Positions 7,541 to 16,803 of a stretch of DNA of 64,000 bases are shown one piece after another. The stretch's first letter is position 1; every line of letters starts with the position of its first letter. Position numbers and translations under genes: made by a program. The stretch comes from Prolixibacteraceae bacterium (lineage in GTDB: Bacteria > Bacteroidota > Bacteroidia > Bacteroidales > Prolixibacteraceae), in contig JALNYZ010000013.1 of NCBI GenBank assembly GCA_023229575.1, positions 38,892 through 102,891 of the forward strand, written 5' to 3'. The notes below the pieces were generated by a model. That model was not told where the DNA came from. It made no database searches and saw only the letters and a list, made by a program, of their open reading frames with translations.

Positions 7541-9055
7541 ATGAAGATTTTTTCCAGGGAGCAGATTTCATTGATTGACAGGCAAACCAGGGATTTGGAA
7601 CCAATTTCGGAGATCGGTCTGATGGAAAGGGCTTCGTTAGCGTTGGCTGGCTGGATTCAGGCAAGTTACCCCGTCACTACCAGGATTGCAGTCTTTGCAG
7701 GACCCGGGAACAATGGGGGAGACGCACTGGCTGTTGCCCGAATTCTGGCTACCCTTCACTTTTCTGTGGTGGTGTACATACCTGAATTGGGCCGTCAGCG
7801 TTCGGAAGCCTCGCTGATCAATTTGGAAAGGCTGAAGGAGTGTTCCGGGATTGAGGTAATTGAAATCTCTGAACATTCAGGTTTTCCTGCCTTGCTAAAT
7901 TTCGATTTGCTGCTCGATGGGCTCTATGGCGCAGGACTGAACCGGCCTTTGGATGGTTTTGCCTCCCGGGTAATTGACTATATAAATGATTCGGATGTAG
8001 AGGTGGTTTCAATCGATTTGCCCTCTGGACTGCTTTGCGACGAAAACCAATACAATACCGGCTCTATTGTCAGGGCAGATATTACACTTACTTTGGAATT
8101 TCCAAAGCTGGCCCTCTTTTTCGGTGAAAATGAGCAATATTTCGGCAAATGGGTCATTGTACCGTTTGGCCTGAATTCAAAAGTGATGGAAGAAACCGTT
8201 TCGGATCACTATTTTCTTGATCAAAAGAGCGTTTCGGTACTCCATAAGCAAAGAACAAAGTTTTCTCACAAGGGCAGTTATGGTCATGGATTGTTGCTTT
8301 CGGGCAGCAAAGGTAAAACCGGAGCAGCCCAACTGGCCGCCAAAGGGGCTTTGCGTGCGGGTCTGGGCCTGTTAACCGTGCATATGCCGGAACCTGCGGC
8401 CGGATTTTTACAGGTTGCCTTGCCGGAAACAATGACAAGTCTGGATTCCGGAAAAGATATGATCACCGAGCTTCCGGATCTTGCCAAATACACGGCCATT
8501 GCCGCTGGCCCGGGTATCGGGATGAACCCTTTGACGCAGAAGGTTGTCAAAATGCTGATTGATCAGGCGAATGTTCCCTTGGTTCTCGATGCAGATGCAT
8601 TGAACATTCTGGCTGCCAACCCTTCATGGATGAAACTTCTTCCTCCCAATACCATTTTAACTCCCCATCCTGCCGAATTTGATCGCCTGTCGGGGATTGT
8701 CCTGAAATCAGAGGAGGAGCGGCTGCAGATTGCCGAGCAGTTTGCTGTCAGTTATGGTGTTGTGCTGATCCTGAAGGGCGCCTATACCCGCATTATCCTA
8801 CCCGATGGATCCGTCTATTTTAACAGTACCGGTAATCCCGGCATGGCAACAGGGGGCAGTGGCGATGTATTAACAGGAATCATTCTGGGCTTACTCTGTC
8901 AGGGTTATACCGCGGCAGAGGCTGCAATGCTGGGGGTCTTTTTGCATGGTAGGTCTGCGGACTTGCGGGTAGCTGCCTCATCAGAGGAGTCCCTGCTTGC
9001 AAGCGAAATTGCAGACCATTTGGGCGAAGCCTTTGCCTCATTAAAATGGAGGTAA
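7541..9055 (+). CDS. nnrD: Bifunctional NAD(P)H-hydrate epimerase / ADP-dependent NAD(P)H-hydrate dehydratase
   Basis: The enzyme repairs damaged hydrated NADH and NADPH. The N-terminal YjeF_N epimerase domain covers about residues 1-215 with GPGNNGGDALAVAR at 54-67; the C-terminal ribokinase-like dehydratase covers about 235-500 with SGSKGKTGAA, AGPGIGMN, LDADALN, LTPHPAEF and the catalytic GNPGMATGGSGDVLTG. The 504-residue length matches the fused family. The ATG at 7541 is chosen because the homology starts there; the open frame upstream is intergenic hairpin sequence. Cytoplasmic, monocistronic as far as can be seen. Confidence 0.93.
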   Translation: MKIFSREQISLIDRQTRDLEPISEIGLMERASLALAGWIQASYPVTTRIAVFAGPGNNGGDALAVARILATLHFSVVVYIPELGRQRSEASLINLERLKECSGIEVIEISEHSGFPALLNFDLLLDGLYGAGLNRPLDGFASRVIDYINDSDVEVVSIDLPSGLLCDENQYNTGSIVRADITLTLEFPKLALFFGENEQYFGKWVIVPFGLNSKVMEETVSDHYFLDQKSVSVLHKQRTKFSHKGSYGHGLLLSGSKGKTGAAQLAAKGALRAGLGLLTVHMPEPAAGFLQVALPETMTSLDSGKDMITELPDLAKYTAIAAGPGIGMNPLTQKVVKMLIDQANVPLVLDADALNILAANPSWMKLLPPNTILTPHPAEFDRLSGIVLKSEEERLQIAEQFAVSYGVVLILKGAYTRIILPDGSVYFNSTGNPGMATGGSGDVLTGIILGLLCQGYTAAEAAMLGVFLHGRSADLRVAASSEESLLASEIADHLGEAFASLKWR

Positions 9056-9121
9056 ACTTTGAGATGATAGAAAAAACAGGCAAATTTGGAGGGTCCTATT
9101 CAACTTAATTGCTGGTTGAAC

Positions 9122-9209
9122 CCTTTGTTTCCTTTGTGTGGTACTTCGTGACCTTTGTGGTTATGTTTATAAAACTTTACCACGAAGGTCCCAAAGGAAA
9201 GCACAAAGG
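9122..9209. repeat. CACAAAGG-type intergenic hairpin
   Basis: CCTTTGTTTCCTTTGTG and following GTACTTCGTG (9122-9150) pair imperfectly with ACCACGAAGG..CCAAAGG..GCACAAAGG (9179-9209). Units of CCTTTGTG are repeated within each arm. It lies between the NAD(P)HX repair gene and the DUF4831 gene. Confidence 0.5.
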
Positions 9210-9266
9210 ACACTATAAAAATTTGACCGATAATAGATATAATTGTAATTTTAAAAATAACTAAAT

Positions 9267-10370
9267 ATGAGAGTTTTAACTGCCTTGCTGCTGGTAGCCG
9301 GTCTGGTTGCCTCCAATTTGAGTTTATCAGCCAAAGACGATAAAAAGAAACCGGCCAATGAACTGGCCGCTTTTGCCGGAGGAATAGTCTATTCACTTCC
9401 CCGAACAGGAATTCATATCGAAGTGGAAGTTGTTCAGGAGCAATTGATTCACGGTCCATATTTTGCCTATGCGCAAAAGTACCTGGGAATCAATAATGCG
9501 GCCAAAGCTGATGTGGAAAACTGGACCATCATCAACATTGGTATGGAAACTTACGGTGAACCTGATCCAAATGCTTTATATAGGGCTACCGGAAGCATCG
9601 CCACCCTTCTGAGTTTGACCGATGATGGAGTGTTGTTGGGCATTAACAGTGAGGTAAAGCAAGCCGAAAGTAAATTAATCACCAATGTATTTCCGTTCAG
9701 GAGAGCCATTCCCGACAATCTTTGGAGTGACGTATCCATGCACTCTTTTTTGAGCGAGAAGGATACCACCAAAAGGGCCGGAAGCAACTTCAAATCATTT
9801 GAAGAGAAAGCAGCTGAGGCGGCCAATGATATTCTTAAACTCAGAAAGAGAAAGGCCCTTACCCTAGCTGCCAAATACGACAAGCTTCCACCCGATGGTG
9901 ATGCCTATAAAGTGATGGTAACAGAACTGGATAGAATCATTGACAATTACCTTTCACTTTTTATTGGAAAGACCTTTACAAAAAAATACAAACATTCCTT
10001 CAATGTCGTTCCGGACGGTAAGAACGGGAAAGGGATTGTGGCCTTCAGGTTTTCGCCGAATGTAGGGGTCTTACCCGAGAGTAACGTATCCGGAAAACCC
10101 ATTATGCTGGAGATTGAGCCCAATACCGAAATGAAACAAAAGATTGAGGCTACAGGTGCAAGTGAAGTTACGACCAAAGGAATCTACTATAGGGTTCCGG
10201 TTTTGGCGCAGGCCCGGTTGTTGAACGGAGCCGATATATTGGCCCAGGCGAAGATCACAATCGCCCAGCTTGGCGTTGTTACCGCACTTCCTGATGGATT
10301 GCTTAACGGCGAGTATTCTATTGAGTTTCACCCTGTAACCGGGGCCATCCGTATCATCAAAACCAATTAA
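9267..10370 (+). CDS. DUF4831 family secreted protein
   Basis: This 367-residue protein has a signal peptide (MRVLTALLLVAGLVASNLSLSA) and matches, from memory, the Bacteroidota-specific DUF4831 family, which begins after the leader with a G-x-V-Y-x-L-P-x-T motif (GGIVYSLPRTGI here), followed by GPYFAYAQKYLGI. It lacks a lipobox cysteine, so it is probably periplasmic or released. The function of the family is not known to me. The gene stands alone between a hairpin element and an MFS gene, with 58 bp from the hairpin to its start. Confidence 0.8.
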   Translation: MRVLTALLLVAGLVASNLSLSAKDDKKKPANELAAFAGGIVYSLPRTGIHIEVEVVQEQLIHGPYFAYAQKYLGINNAAKADVENWTIINIGMETYGEPDPNALYRATGSIATLLSLTDDGVLLGINSEVKQAESKLITNVFPFRRAIPDNLWSDVSMHSFLSEKDTTKRAGSNFKSFEEKAAEAANDILKLRKRKALTLAAKYDKLPPDGDAYKVMVTELDRIIDNYLSLFIGKTFTKKYKHSFNVVPDGKNGKGIVAFRFSPNVGVLPESNVSGKPIMLEIEPNTEMKQKIEATGASEVTTKGIYYRVPVLAQARLLNGADILAQAKITIAQLGVVTALPDGLLNGEYSIEFHPVTGAIRIIKTN

Positions 10371-10543
10371 GACAGCGGTTTCTGGTTCGGGAGGTTAAAG
10401 AAAGATGCAAAAACTCATGATTCATTGTTGGAAACTCTCTTATATTGCAGTATTTTTTTACTGGAACGGCTACACTGATAATTGATCATCTTTGTGACAA
10501 TCCTGAACATTATTCATTTTATAAACTTGCTTACCCTTTAAAA

Positions 10544-11947
10544 ATGCAGCAAATTAAAAAATCGCTTCGCGACTCGAAATCAGCCCGCTGGCTGGTGCTA
10601 GTGCTTGTTTCGTTTACAATGATGTGTATGTATTACCTTACTGATGCCATGGCTCCCTTACAGGAAAGATTACAGGCTGGTCTGTCATGGACGGCTTCCG
10701 ACTATGGCTTCTTTACCAGTGGTTACGGCTGGTTCAATGTCTTTCTCCTCATGCTGGTATTCAGTGGAATGATATTGGATAAAATGGGTGTCCGCTTTAC
10801 CGGAATTTTGGCGATCGGTATCATGCTGTCGGGCGGTTTCATCAAATACTGGGCTATTTCCGGGCATATACAGGGCATGTACGAACTGACCATCTTTTCG
10901 TGGCAGGTTATTGCCCCTTCTGCTAAATCGGCGGTAGTCGCCGGATTCGGTTTTGCTATCTTCGGGGTGGGATGCGAAATGTTCGGGATTGCAGCCAATA
11001 AAGCGGTTGTCCGCTGGTTCAGGGGAAAAGAGATGGCGCTTGCCATCGGACTGAATACTTCAACCGGCCGTATCGGGACCGCCCTGGCGATGTTTACGCC
11101 CATTCCGCTGATTAAGTTGACCGGAGAACTTAGTGCCCCGGTCATCCTTTCACTGTTCCTGCTATGTCTTGGATTGTTGGTGTTTATCCTGTTTACCTTT
11201 ATTGATCGCAAGCTCGACAAGGAAGAGGCTGATGCCGGAGTGGCTGCGGATGAAGAATTCAAATTTGCCGATATCCTCGAGATTGGCAGAAATCGTGCCT
11301 TTTGGTATATATCCGCGCTATGTGTACTGTTTTATTCGGCCGTTTTTCCCTTTATTAAATATGCCACAAACATGATTGTACAGAAATTTGGTATTTCCGA
11401 TGCATTCGCCGGCTATATTCCCGCCTTGTTGCCGTTCAGCGCTTTGTTGCTGACGCCGGTTTTTGGCAGTCTGTTCGATAAAAAGGGGAAAGGGGCAACT
11501 ATCATGATTGTGGGATCAATACTTTTGGTATGCGTGCATTTGCTATTCTCAGTGCCTTCGTTAAACAGCTTTCCGATAGCCATTGGTTTGGTAATGGTAC
11601 TGGGTGTCGCTTTTTCAATGGTGCCCTCTGCCATGTGGCCATCTATTGCCAAGATCATCCCTGAAAATAAATTGGGGACTGCTTATGCCCTGACATTCTG
11701 GGTACAAAACTGGGGTTTGATGGGCGTACCGCTGCTGATTGGTGTCGTACTTGACAAATATTGTGTGACCGGTACCATCGAAAAATTGGTTGATGGGAAG
11801 GTGCGGGTTGTTACTTTGTACAATTACACTATTCCGATGCTTATATTTGCCTGTTTCGGAGTCCTTGCCATTGTATTTTCATTTCTGTTGAAAGTTGAAG
11901 ACCGTAAGAAAGGGTACGGACTTGAATTGCCCAATGTCAAAAAATAG
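10544..11947 (+). CDS. MFS transporter (MFSD1-like group)
   Basis: This 467-residue inner-membrane protein has about 12 hydrophobic segments and a long cytoplasmic loop (DRKLDKEEADAGVAADEEFK) between TM6 and TM7. The motif GMILDKMGVRFTG after TM2 is an MFS motif A variant. The ATG at 10544 is preferred over an upstream in-frame codon since the leader before it is not membrane-like. The overall pattern resembles carriers related to animal MFSD1, but I cannot align it, so the substrate is an inference. The pepD dipeptidase gene follows after 41 bp on the same strand, which would fit dipeptide uptake followed by hydrolysis. Confidence 0.75.
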   Translation: MQQIKKSLRDSKSARWLVLVLVSFTMMCMYYLTDAMAPLQERLQAGLSWTASDYGFFTSGYGWFNVFLLMLVFSGMILDKMGVRFTGILAIGIMLSGGFIKYWAISGHIQGMYELTIFSWQVIAPSAKSAVVAGFGFAIFGVGCEMFGIAANKAVVRWFRGKEMALAIGLNTSTGRIGTALAMFTPIPLIKLTGELSAPVILSLFLLCLGLLVFILFTFIDRKLDKEEADAGVAADEEFKFADILEIGRNRAFWYISALCVLFYSAVFPFIKYATNMIVQKFGISDAFAGYIPALLPFSALLLTPVFGSLFDKKGKGATIMIVGSILLVCVHLLFSVPSLNSFPIAIGLVMVLGVAFSMVPSAMWPSIAKIIPENKLGTAYALTFWVQNWGLMGVPLLIGVVLDKYCVTGTIEKLVDGKVRVVTLYNYTIPMLIFACFGVLAIVFSFLLKVEDRKKGYGLELPNVKK

Positions 11948-11988
11948 GTAAGCTCTTTTTTAGTAAATTATTTAATTCATAGATCGTT

Positions 11989-13449
11989 ATGAGCAAAGAA
12001 ATAATCAACCTCGAACCCAAGGCGGTTTGGGAAAATTTTTATCAATTGACGCAGGTTCCTCGTCCTTCCAAGCACGAAGGGAAAATCCAGGATTTCATGG
12101 TTAACTATGGTAAATCCCTTGGGTTGGAAACAGAAAAGGATGCTGTGGGCAATATTGTCATCCGCAAACCCGCTACTCCCGGTATGGAAAATAGAAAAGG
12201 TATCGTTATGCAGGGACATCTTGACATGGTTCCCCAAAAGAACAACGAGACGAAACATGATTTTGAAAAAGATCCCATCGATGCCTGGATTGATGGCGAA
12301 TGGGTGAAGGCGCGCGGTACTACCCTGGGAGCCGACAACGGAATGGGTGTTGCTGCAGCAATGACTGTCCTGGCTTCTAAAACGCTTGTCCACGGTCCTG
12401 TCGAGGCATTGTTTACCTGTGATGAGGAGACCGGAATGACTGGCGCTTTTGGCCTTCAGTCCGGATGGTTGAAAGGGGATATCCTGCTCAATATGGATTC
12501 TGAAGATGAAGGGGAACTCTATGTCGGATGTGCCGGCGGAGTGAATGGCAATATCGAATTTGAATACGATGAGATGATCGTTCCCAAAGGATATTCGCCC
12601 TACAAGCTGATCGTAAAAGGATTGAAAGGCGGGCATTCCGGATTGGACATCAACCTTGGTCGTGGAAATGCCAACAAACTGATGGTTCGATTTCTTAAAC
12701 ATGCCGTCCAGGAACTGGATGTCCGGCTGGCAGAGATCAACGGCGGAGGTATGCGAAATGCCATCCCGCGTGAGTGCTACGCGATCGTTGTGGTTCCCAA
12801 TGAATCCATCACTGATTTTCTTGCGGCAGTTTCAAAATATGAGAACATCTACAAAGCCGAACTGAAGGTTTCCGAACCCAATTTAAGTTTCGCAGCTGAA
12901 GAGTGCGCCAAACCAAAATCACTGATTGACGAAAGGGTCCAGGATGATATGATCGATGCTGTATACGCTTGTCCAAACGGGATGATCCGGTTGAGCGACA
13001 GTATGCCAGGCCTTGTCGAAACATCAACGAACCTTGCTACCGTGAAGTCCGATAATGGCGTGATTTTTGTCAAGTGCCTGTTACGCAGTTCGGTCGATTC
13101 GGCCAAAGAAGATCTCTGTGAACAGGTTGAAAGTGTTTTCTCCCTGGCAGGCGGGATGGTTAGCTTTGACGGCGCATATCCGGGTTGGAAACCCAACATG
13201 GAATCTGCCATTCTCAGGCAAATGCAGCAGATCTATGAGAATAAATTCGGGAAAGTACCGGAGATCAAAGCCATTCATGCCGGACTGGAATGTGGTATCC
13301 TCGGAGCCAACTATCCCCATTGGGACATGATCTCTTTTGGGCCAACCATGCGTTTTCCACACTCGCCCGATGAGAAGGTGAATATTGCGACAGTAGCTAA
13401 ATTCTGGGATTTCCTGGTGGAAACGTTAAAGAATGCGCCATTAAAATAG
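11989..13449 (+). CDS. pepD: Aminoacyl-histidine dipeptidase (PepD, M20 family)
   Basis: Cytoplasmic zinc dipeptidase that cleaves Xaa-His and related dipeptides. The length (486 residues) equals that of the E. coli enzyme. M20 metal and catalytic motifs are present: QGHLDMVP, GTTLGADNGMG, CDEETGMTG, NMDSEDEGEL, HAGLECGIL and FPHSPDEKV. The start follows from MSKEIINLEPKAVWENF, the normal N terminus of the family. The MFS carrier gene lies 41 bp upstream and a strong terminator follows 21 bp downstream, so the two genes form a transcription unit. Confidence 0.93.
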   Translation: MSKEIINLEPKAVWENFYQLTQVPRPSKHEGKIQDFMVNYGKSLGLETEKDAVGNIVIRKPATPGMENRKGIVMQGHLDMVPQKNNETKHDFEKDPIDAWIDGEWVKARGTTLGADNGMGVAAAMTVLASKTLVHGPVEALFTCDEETGMTGAFGLQSGWLKGDILLNMDSEDEGELYVGCAGGVNGNIEFEYDEMIVPKGYSPYKLIVKGLKGGHSGLDINLGRGNANKLMVRFLKHAVQELDVRLAEINGGGMRNAIPRECYAIVVVPNESITDFLAAVSKYENIYKAELKVSEPNLSFAAEECAKPKSLIDERVQDDMIDAVYACPNGMIRLSDSMPGLVETSTNLATVKSDNGVIFVKCLLRSSVDSAKEDLCEQVESVFSLAGGMVSFDGAYPGWKPNMESAILRQMQQIYENKFGKVPEIKAIHAGLECGILGANYPHWDMISFGPTMRFPHSPDEKVNIATVAKFWDFLVETLKNAPLK

Positions 13450-13470
13450 TTTGATTTTTATTACATTAAA

Positions 13471-13508
13471 ATCCCGGATCTGTGCCAAACAGATCCGGGA
13501 TTTTTTTT
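13471..13508 (+). terminator. Rho-independent terminator after pepD
   Basis: A 13-bp perfect stem (13471-13483 with 13489-13501) around the loop GCCAA is followed by eight T residues (13501-13508). Clear intrinsic terminator closing the MFS-pepD unit. Confidence 0.9.
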
Positions 13509-13615
13509 CAGATTAAATGGTTAAATTTGATGGGGATGTATGAATAGGACATTTAAGCACTGCTATTCCAATATTGGCAATTATTCTGTACCCGGGATTT
13601 CTAAATATAAAAACA

Positions 13616-16534
13616 ATGAATATCAGGCGCATTCGTATTTTGCTTGTGTTTTGGCTACTGTTTCATTTGTCGTCTTTTGCGGAAATTAAAAAAATTGGAA
13701 CCCCTTTTATCCGAAATTTTCTTAAGCGCGAATACAAGGCAGGTACGCAGAACTGGAATATTGTACAGGACAAACGAGGATTTATCTATACTGCCAATAA
13801 CGAAGGATTGCTCGTTTATGATGGCAACCAGTGGCAAATATATAAAATGCCCAACTCATCAATTGTCCGGGCGTTGTTCGTCGACAAAAGCGGTGACATT
13901 TATGTTGGTGCCTACAACGAAATGGGCAAGATGGTGACCCTTCCCAATGGAAAGATGGTTTACAAATCGCTTAAGAAATATATACCTGCTGAATATCAGA
14001 ATTTTGATGATATTTGGAGTGTTTTCTCCTTCGAGAATAAAATTGTTTTTCAATCTTACAATTGTGCTTTTGTCTGTTCGCATGACACCAGTATCTCGGT
14101 TTTACGGGCGCCGGTAAGGTTTCACCACGCTTTTAAAATGAACGACCGTGTTTTTTTTAATGACCTTTCAGCCGGTCTTTTTGAATACGATGGAAAACGA
14201 CTTACCAAAATGGCCGGATGTGAAAAATTGAAGGGAATGCAGATCTGGTCCATTCTACCTTTGTCCGGTACCGGCGATTTGATGATATGTACTTTAAACA
14301 ATGGCGTTTTTCATTTTGATGGGAAAAAACTGGAGGAGTGGAATAGCCCGGTGAATGAATTTCTGAAAAAAAATCAAATATTTTGCGCTTCAACCCTAAG
14401 GGATAAGTATTATGTGGTTGGTACCATCCAAAATGGAGTTATTATCGTGGATGAACACGGCAACATCGTTCAGCATTTTCATAAGAAAAACGGATTACAA
14501 AACAATACCATTCTGAGCCTTTTTACGGACAGGTCTGATAATCTGTGGCTAGGGCTTGATAATGGAGTGGATTACGTCAATATCAATTCGCCGATTACCT
14601 TCCTTCAAAGTACTGAAGGGATTGGAGCCGGTTATTGTGCAATTGTTAAGGATGGAAAACTTTACCTGGGCACGAACCAGGGGCTGTTTGTGACCGACTG
14701 GCAAGGAAGCGGGCAAATCAGCAATTTCAGGTTGATACCCGGTACACTGGGTCAGGTTTGGTCGCTTGGGATTTTGGATGGCGTACTGTTATGCGGACAC
14801 AACAATGGAACCTTTGTAGTCGAGGGGGAGAAGGTATTCAACATTGACCAAACTCCCGGCGGATGGAAATACCTTCAATTGAAAAAACATCCCGGTTTTC
14901 TTATTGGAGGAACTTATAGCGGATTGTCTTTGTTCCGTAAAGTAGGTAATCGGTGGCAATATCTCAAGCACATCTATGGGTTTAACGAGTCTTTCAGGGT
15001 CTTTGAAGAAGATGAGGAGGGTGATATCTGGATGAGCCACGGTTTCAAAGGGATTTTCAAAATCACACTCAACAATGAACTGGATTCAGTTCTCTCCTCG
15101 CGTTTTTATAATTCTAAGGATGGATTGCCAACCAATTATAACCTCAATGTTTTTAAAATAAAAAACAGAATTGTATTCACCTCAAAATATGGTGTTTATG
15201 AATACAATGCAAAAAATGACAATTTTGAAAAGTCGGTTTTTTTCAATCAGCTCCTTCAACCAATATCCGATATCTCCTATCTGAAAGAGGACAAGAAGGG
15301 CAATATCTGGTACATTGCCTGGATCAATTCAGTCAACAGGGCCGGATTGTTCAAACTAAAGGAGGACTTGCGTTATCAACATCTTTCCGCCCCTTTTGCA
15401 ATCCTTTCAGGAAAATTTATCAGTGGTTTTGAATCGGTTTACGAATTTGGTGAAAATAATTATTTTTTGGGTACAGAAGAGGGCTTTGCGCACTACAGTC
15501 CGGGAATAGAGACCAATCTGAACCCTGAGTTTTCCGCCTATATTACCAAAGCTGTTGCATTGCATCAGGATAGTACTTTTTATCAGGGCAATAACTATTC
15601 TGCCAAAAACAGGAACCAGAACAGCGGGTACAATTTCCCATACAAGCGCAATGCTTTCAGGTTTATCTATTCATCTCCCATCTATGATAACCCAGGAAAT
15701 ATTGAATACAGTTACAAATTGTCCGGTTTCACAGATACCTGGTCGGATTGGAGTAGTTCGTTCATGAACGAATTTACCAATTTGCCGGAAGGCGACTTTG
15801 TTTTCATTGTAAAGGCGAGGAACCAGCTCGGTATTGAGAGCCTGACCGATCAGATTGAATTCAGTGTCTTACCTCCATGGTACAATTCTGCATTTGCTTA
15901 CATCGTCTATTTCTTCCTGGGTCTGCTGCTGGTCCTTGTCTCCGTCTGGTTGATCTACCTGAGAATTGACATTTCGAAGCGAAAAGACCGTCTGAAACAT
16001 TTGCAGGCTTATCGCCAGAAGGAGCAGGAATATGTGAGAAATGCCCTTATTGATGAGAAAAAAATCATCAACCTGAAGAATGAAAAGTTGAGGGCAGAAA
16101 TGATCCATCGCGACAAGGAGCTTGCCAATCAGACAATGGACCTGATCAGGAAAAACAAATTTTTGCTGAACATTAAGGAGGAGTTATTGAAATTAAAGAG
16201 ACCAAGCAATGATTTTGCGTTGAATGACAAAATAAACACCTTGATCGTGAAGATCGACAAGGATTTGGACCATAACAAACAATGGGAAGTATTTGAGTCG
16301 GCTTTTGACGAGGTACATGAGGATTTTCTTAACCGACTCAAATCCTCTTATCCAAACTTGACCCCCAAGGAACTTCGCCTGTGTGCCTACCTTCGACTCA
16401 ATATTTCCTCCAAGGAGATAGCGCCCCTGATGAATATCTCGGTTAGGGGAGTAGAAATTTGCCGCTACCGCGTTCGGAAGAAACTGGACATTGAACGTGA
16501 TACCAATATGACCAGTTTTATCATCAATTTTTAG
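13616..16534 (+). CDS. Membrane-spanning sensor-regulator: two-component propeller, Y_Y_Y domain, LuxR-type HTH
   Basis: The 972-residue product starts with a signal peptide (MNIRRIRILLVFWLLFHL). Repeated propeller motifs (for example NWNIVQDKRGFIYTAN, IWSVFSFENKIVF, ILSLFTDRSDNLWLGLDNG, GDIWMSHGFKGIFKI) cover about residues 30-690, a Y_Y_Y domain about 697-742 (EYSYKLSGF..WSDWSS), one transmembrane helix about 757-785, a charged coiled coil about 785-880 and a C-terminal LuxR-like helix-turn-helix about 915-960 (LTPKELRLCAYLRLNISSKEIA). There is no histidine kinase or receiver domain, so the periplasmic sensor appears directly joined to a DNA-binding end. It is placed 269 bp before susC on the same strand and is the likely regulator of the glucan locus. 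The ATG at 13616 gives the signal peptide. Confidence 0.88.
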   Translation: MNIRRIRILLVFWLLFHLSSFAEIKKIGTPFIRNFLKREYKAGTQNWNIVQDKRGFIYTANNEGLLVYDGNQWQIYKMPNSSIVRALFVDKSGDIYVGAYNEMGKMVTLPNGKMVYKSLKKYIPAEYQNFDDIWSVFSFENKIVFQSYNCAFVCSHDTSISVLRAPVRFHHAFKMNDRVFFNDLSAGLFEYDGKRLTKMAGCEKLKGMQIWSILPLSGTGDLMICTLNNGVFHFDGKKLEEWNSPVNEFLKKNQIFCASTLRDKYYVVGTIQNGVIIVDEHGNIVQHFHKKNGLQNNTILSLFTDRSDNLWLGLDNGVDYVNINSPITFLQSTEGIGAGYCAIVKDGKLYLGTNQGLFVTDWQGSGQISNFRLIPGTLGQVWSLGILDGVLLCGHNNGTFVVEGEKVFNIDQTPGGWKYLQLKKHPGFLIGGTYSGLSLFRKVGNRWQYLKHIYGFNESFRVFEEDEEGDIWMSHGFKGIFKITLNNELDSVLSSRFYNSKDGLPTNYNLNVFKIKNRIVFTSKYGVYEYNAKNDNFEKSVFFNQLLQPISDISYLKEDKKGNIWYIAWINSVNRAGLFKLKEDLRYQHLSAPFAILSGKFISGFESVYEFGENNYFLGTEEGFAHYSPGIETNLNPEFSAYITKAVALHQDSTFYQGNNYSAKNRNQNSGYNFPYKRNAFRFIYSSPIYDNPGNIEYSYKLSGFTDTWSDWSSSFMNEFTNLPEGDFVFIVKARNQLGIESLTDQIEFSVLPPWYNSAFAYIVYFFLGLLLVLVSVWLIYLRIDISKRKDRLKHLQAYRQKEQEYVRNALIDEKKIINLKNEKLRAEMIHRDKELANQTMDLIRKNKFLLNIKEELLKLKRPSNDFALNDKINTLIVKIDKDLDHNKQWEVFESAFDEVHEDFLNRLKSSYPNLTPKELRLCAYLRLNISSKEIAPLMNISVRGVEICRYRVRKKLDIERDTNMTSFIINF

Positions 16535-16566
16535 TCATGATGAAATACAATATCTTAACATTCGCA

Positions 16567-16690
16567 CTTTTGATGTATTATTTTATTTGAATAATTACTA
16601 CTATATTATTTCATTGTCAAGTATATAATGATATTTTTGATGTAGTAGAGATGTATTAACAATTATTTGATGTTGTATTTTTGATGTAGT
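16567..16690 (+). promoter_or_regulatory. TTTTTGATGTAGT direct repeats upstream of susC, candidate operator
   Basis: The 13-mer TTTTTGATGTAGT occurs exactly at 16634-16646 and 16678-16690, with related copies TTTTGATGTA (16568-16577) and TTTGATGTTGTA (16666-16677). The copies lie in the AT-rich 269-bp gap between the regulator and susC. Repeated sites in one orientation would suit a tandem-binding LuxR-type factor, most simply the upstream regulator. This is inference from position and repetition. Confidence 0.5.
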
Positions 16691-16699
16691 GAAAAATTG

Positions 16700-16728
16700 T
16701 TTGGTGTTCATAAGAAGTGTTAAAATTG
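16700..16728 (+). promoter_or_regulatory. Candidate promoter of susC
   Basis: TTTG at 16700-16703 and TAAAATTG at 16721-16728 resemble the Bacteroidota -33 and -7 boxes (seven of eight matches in the latter), with a slightly short 17-nt spacer. It lies 10 bp after the last TGATGTAGT repeat, as expected for an activated promoter. The untranslated leader would hold a small hairpin at 16745-16762 (CCGG..CCGG arms). Confidence 0.35.
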
Positions 16729-16803
16729 CAACCAAATTCGAATACCGGGAATTTGTTTCCGGGGTAAATTAGGTTAATTAAATTCTAACATTTATTAAAA
16801 TTT

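Noticed and set aside
10723..11262. 179-codon minus-strand frame
   Set aside because: Antisense shadow of the MFS carrier gene; composition follows the coding strand codons.
11977..12702. 241-codon minus-strand frame over pepD
   Set aside because: Antisense of a confident M20 peptidase gene.
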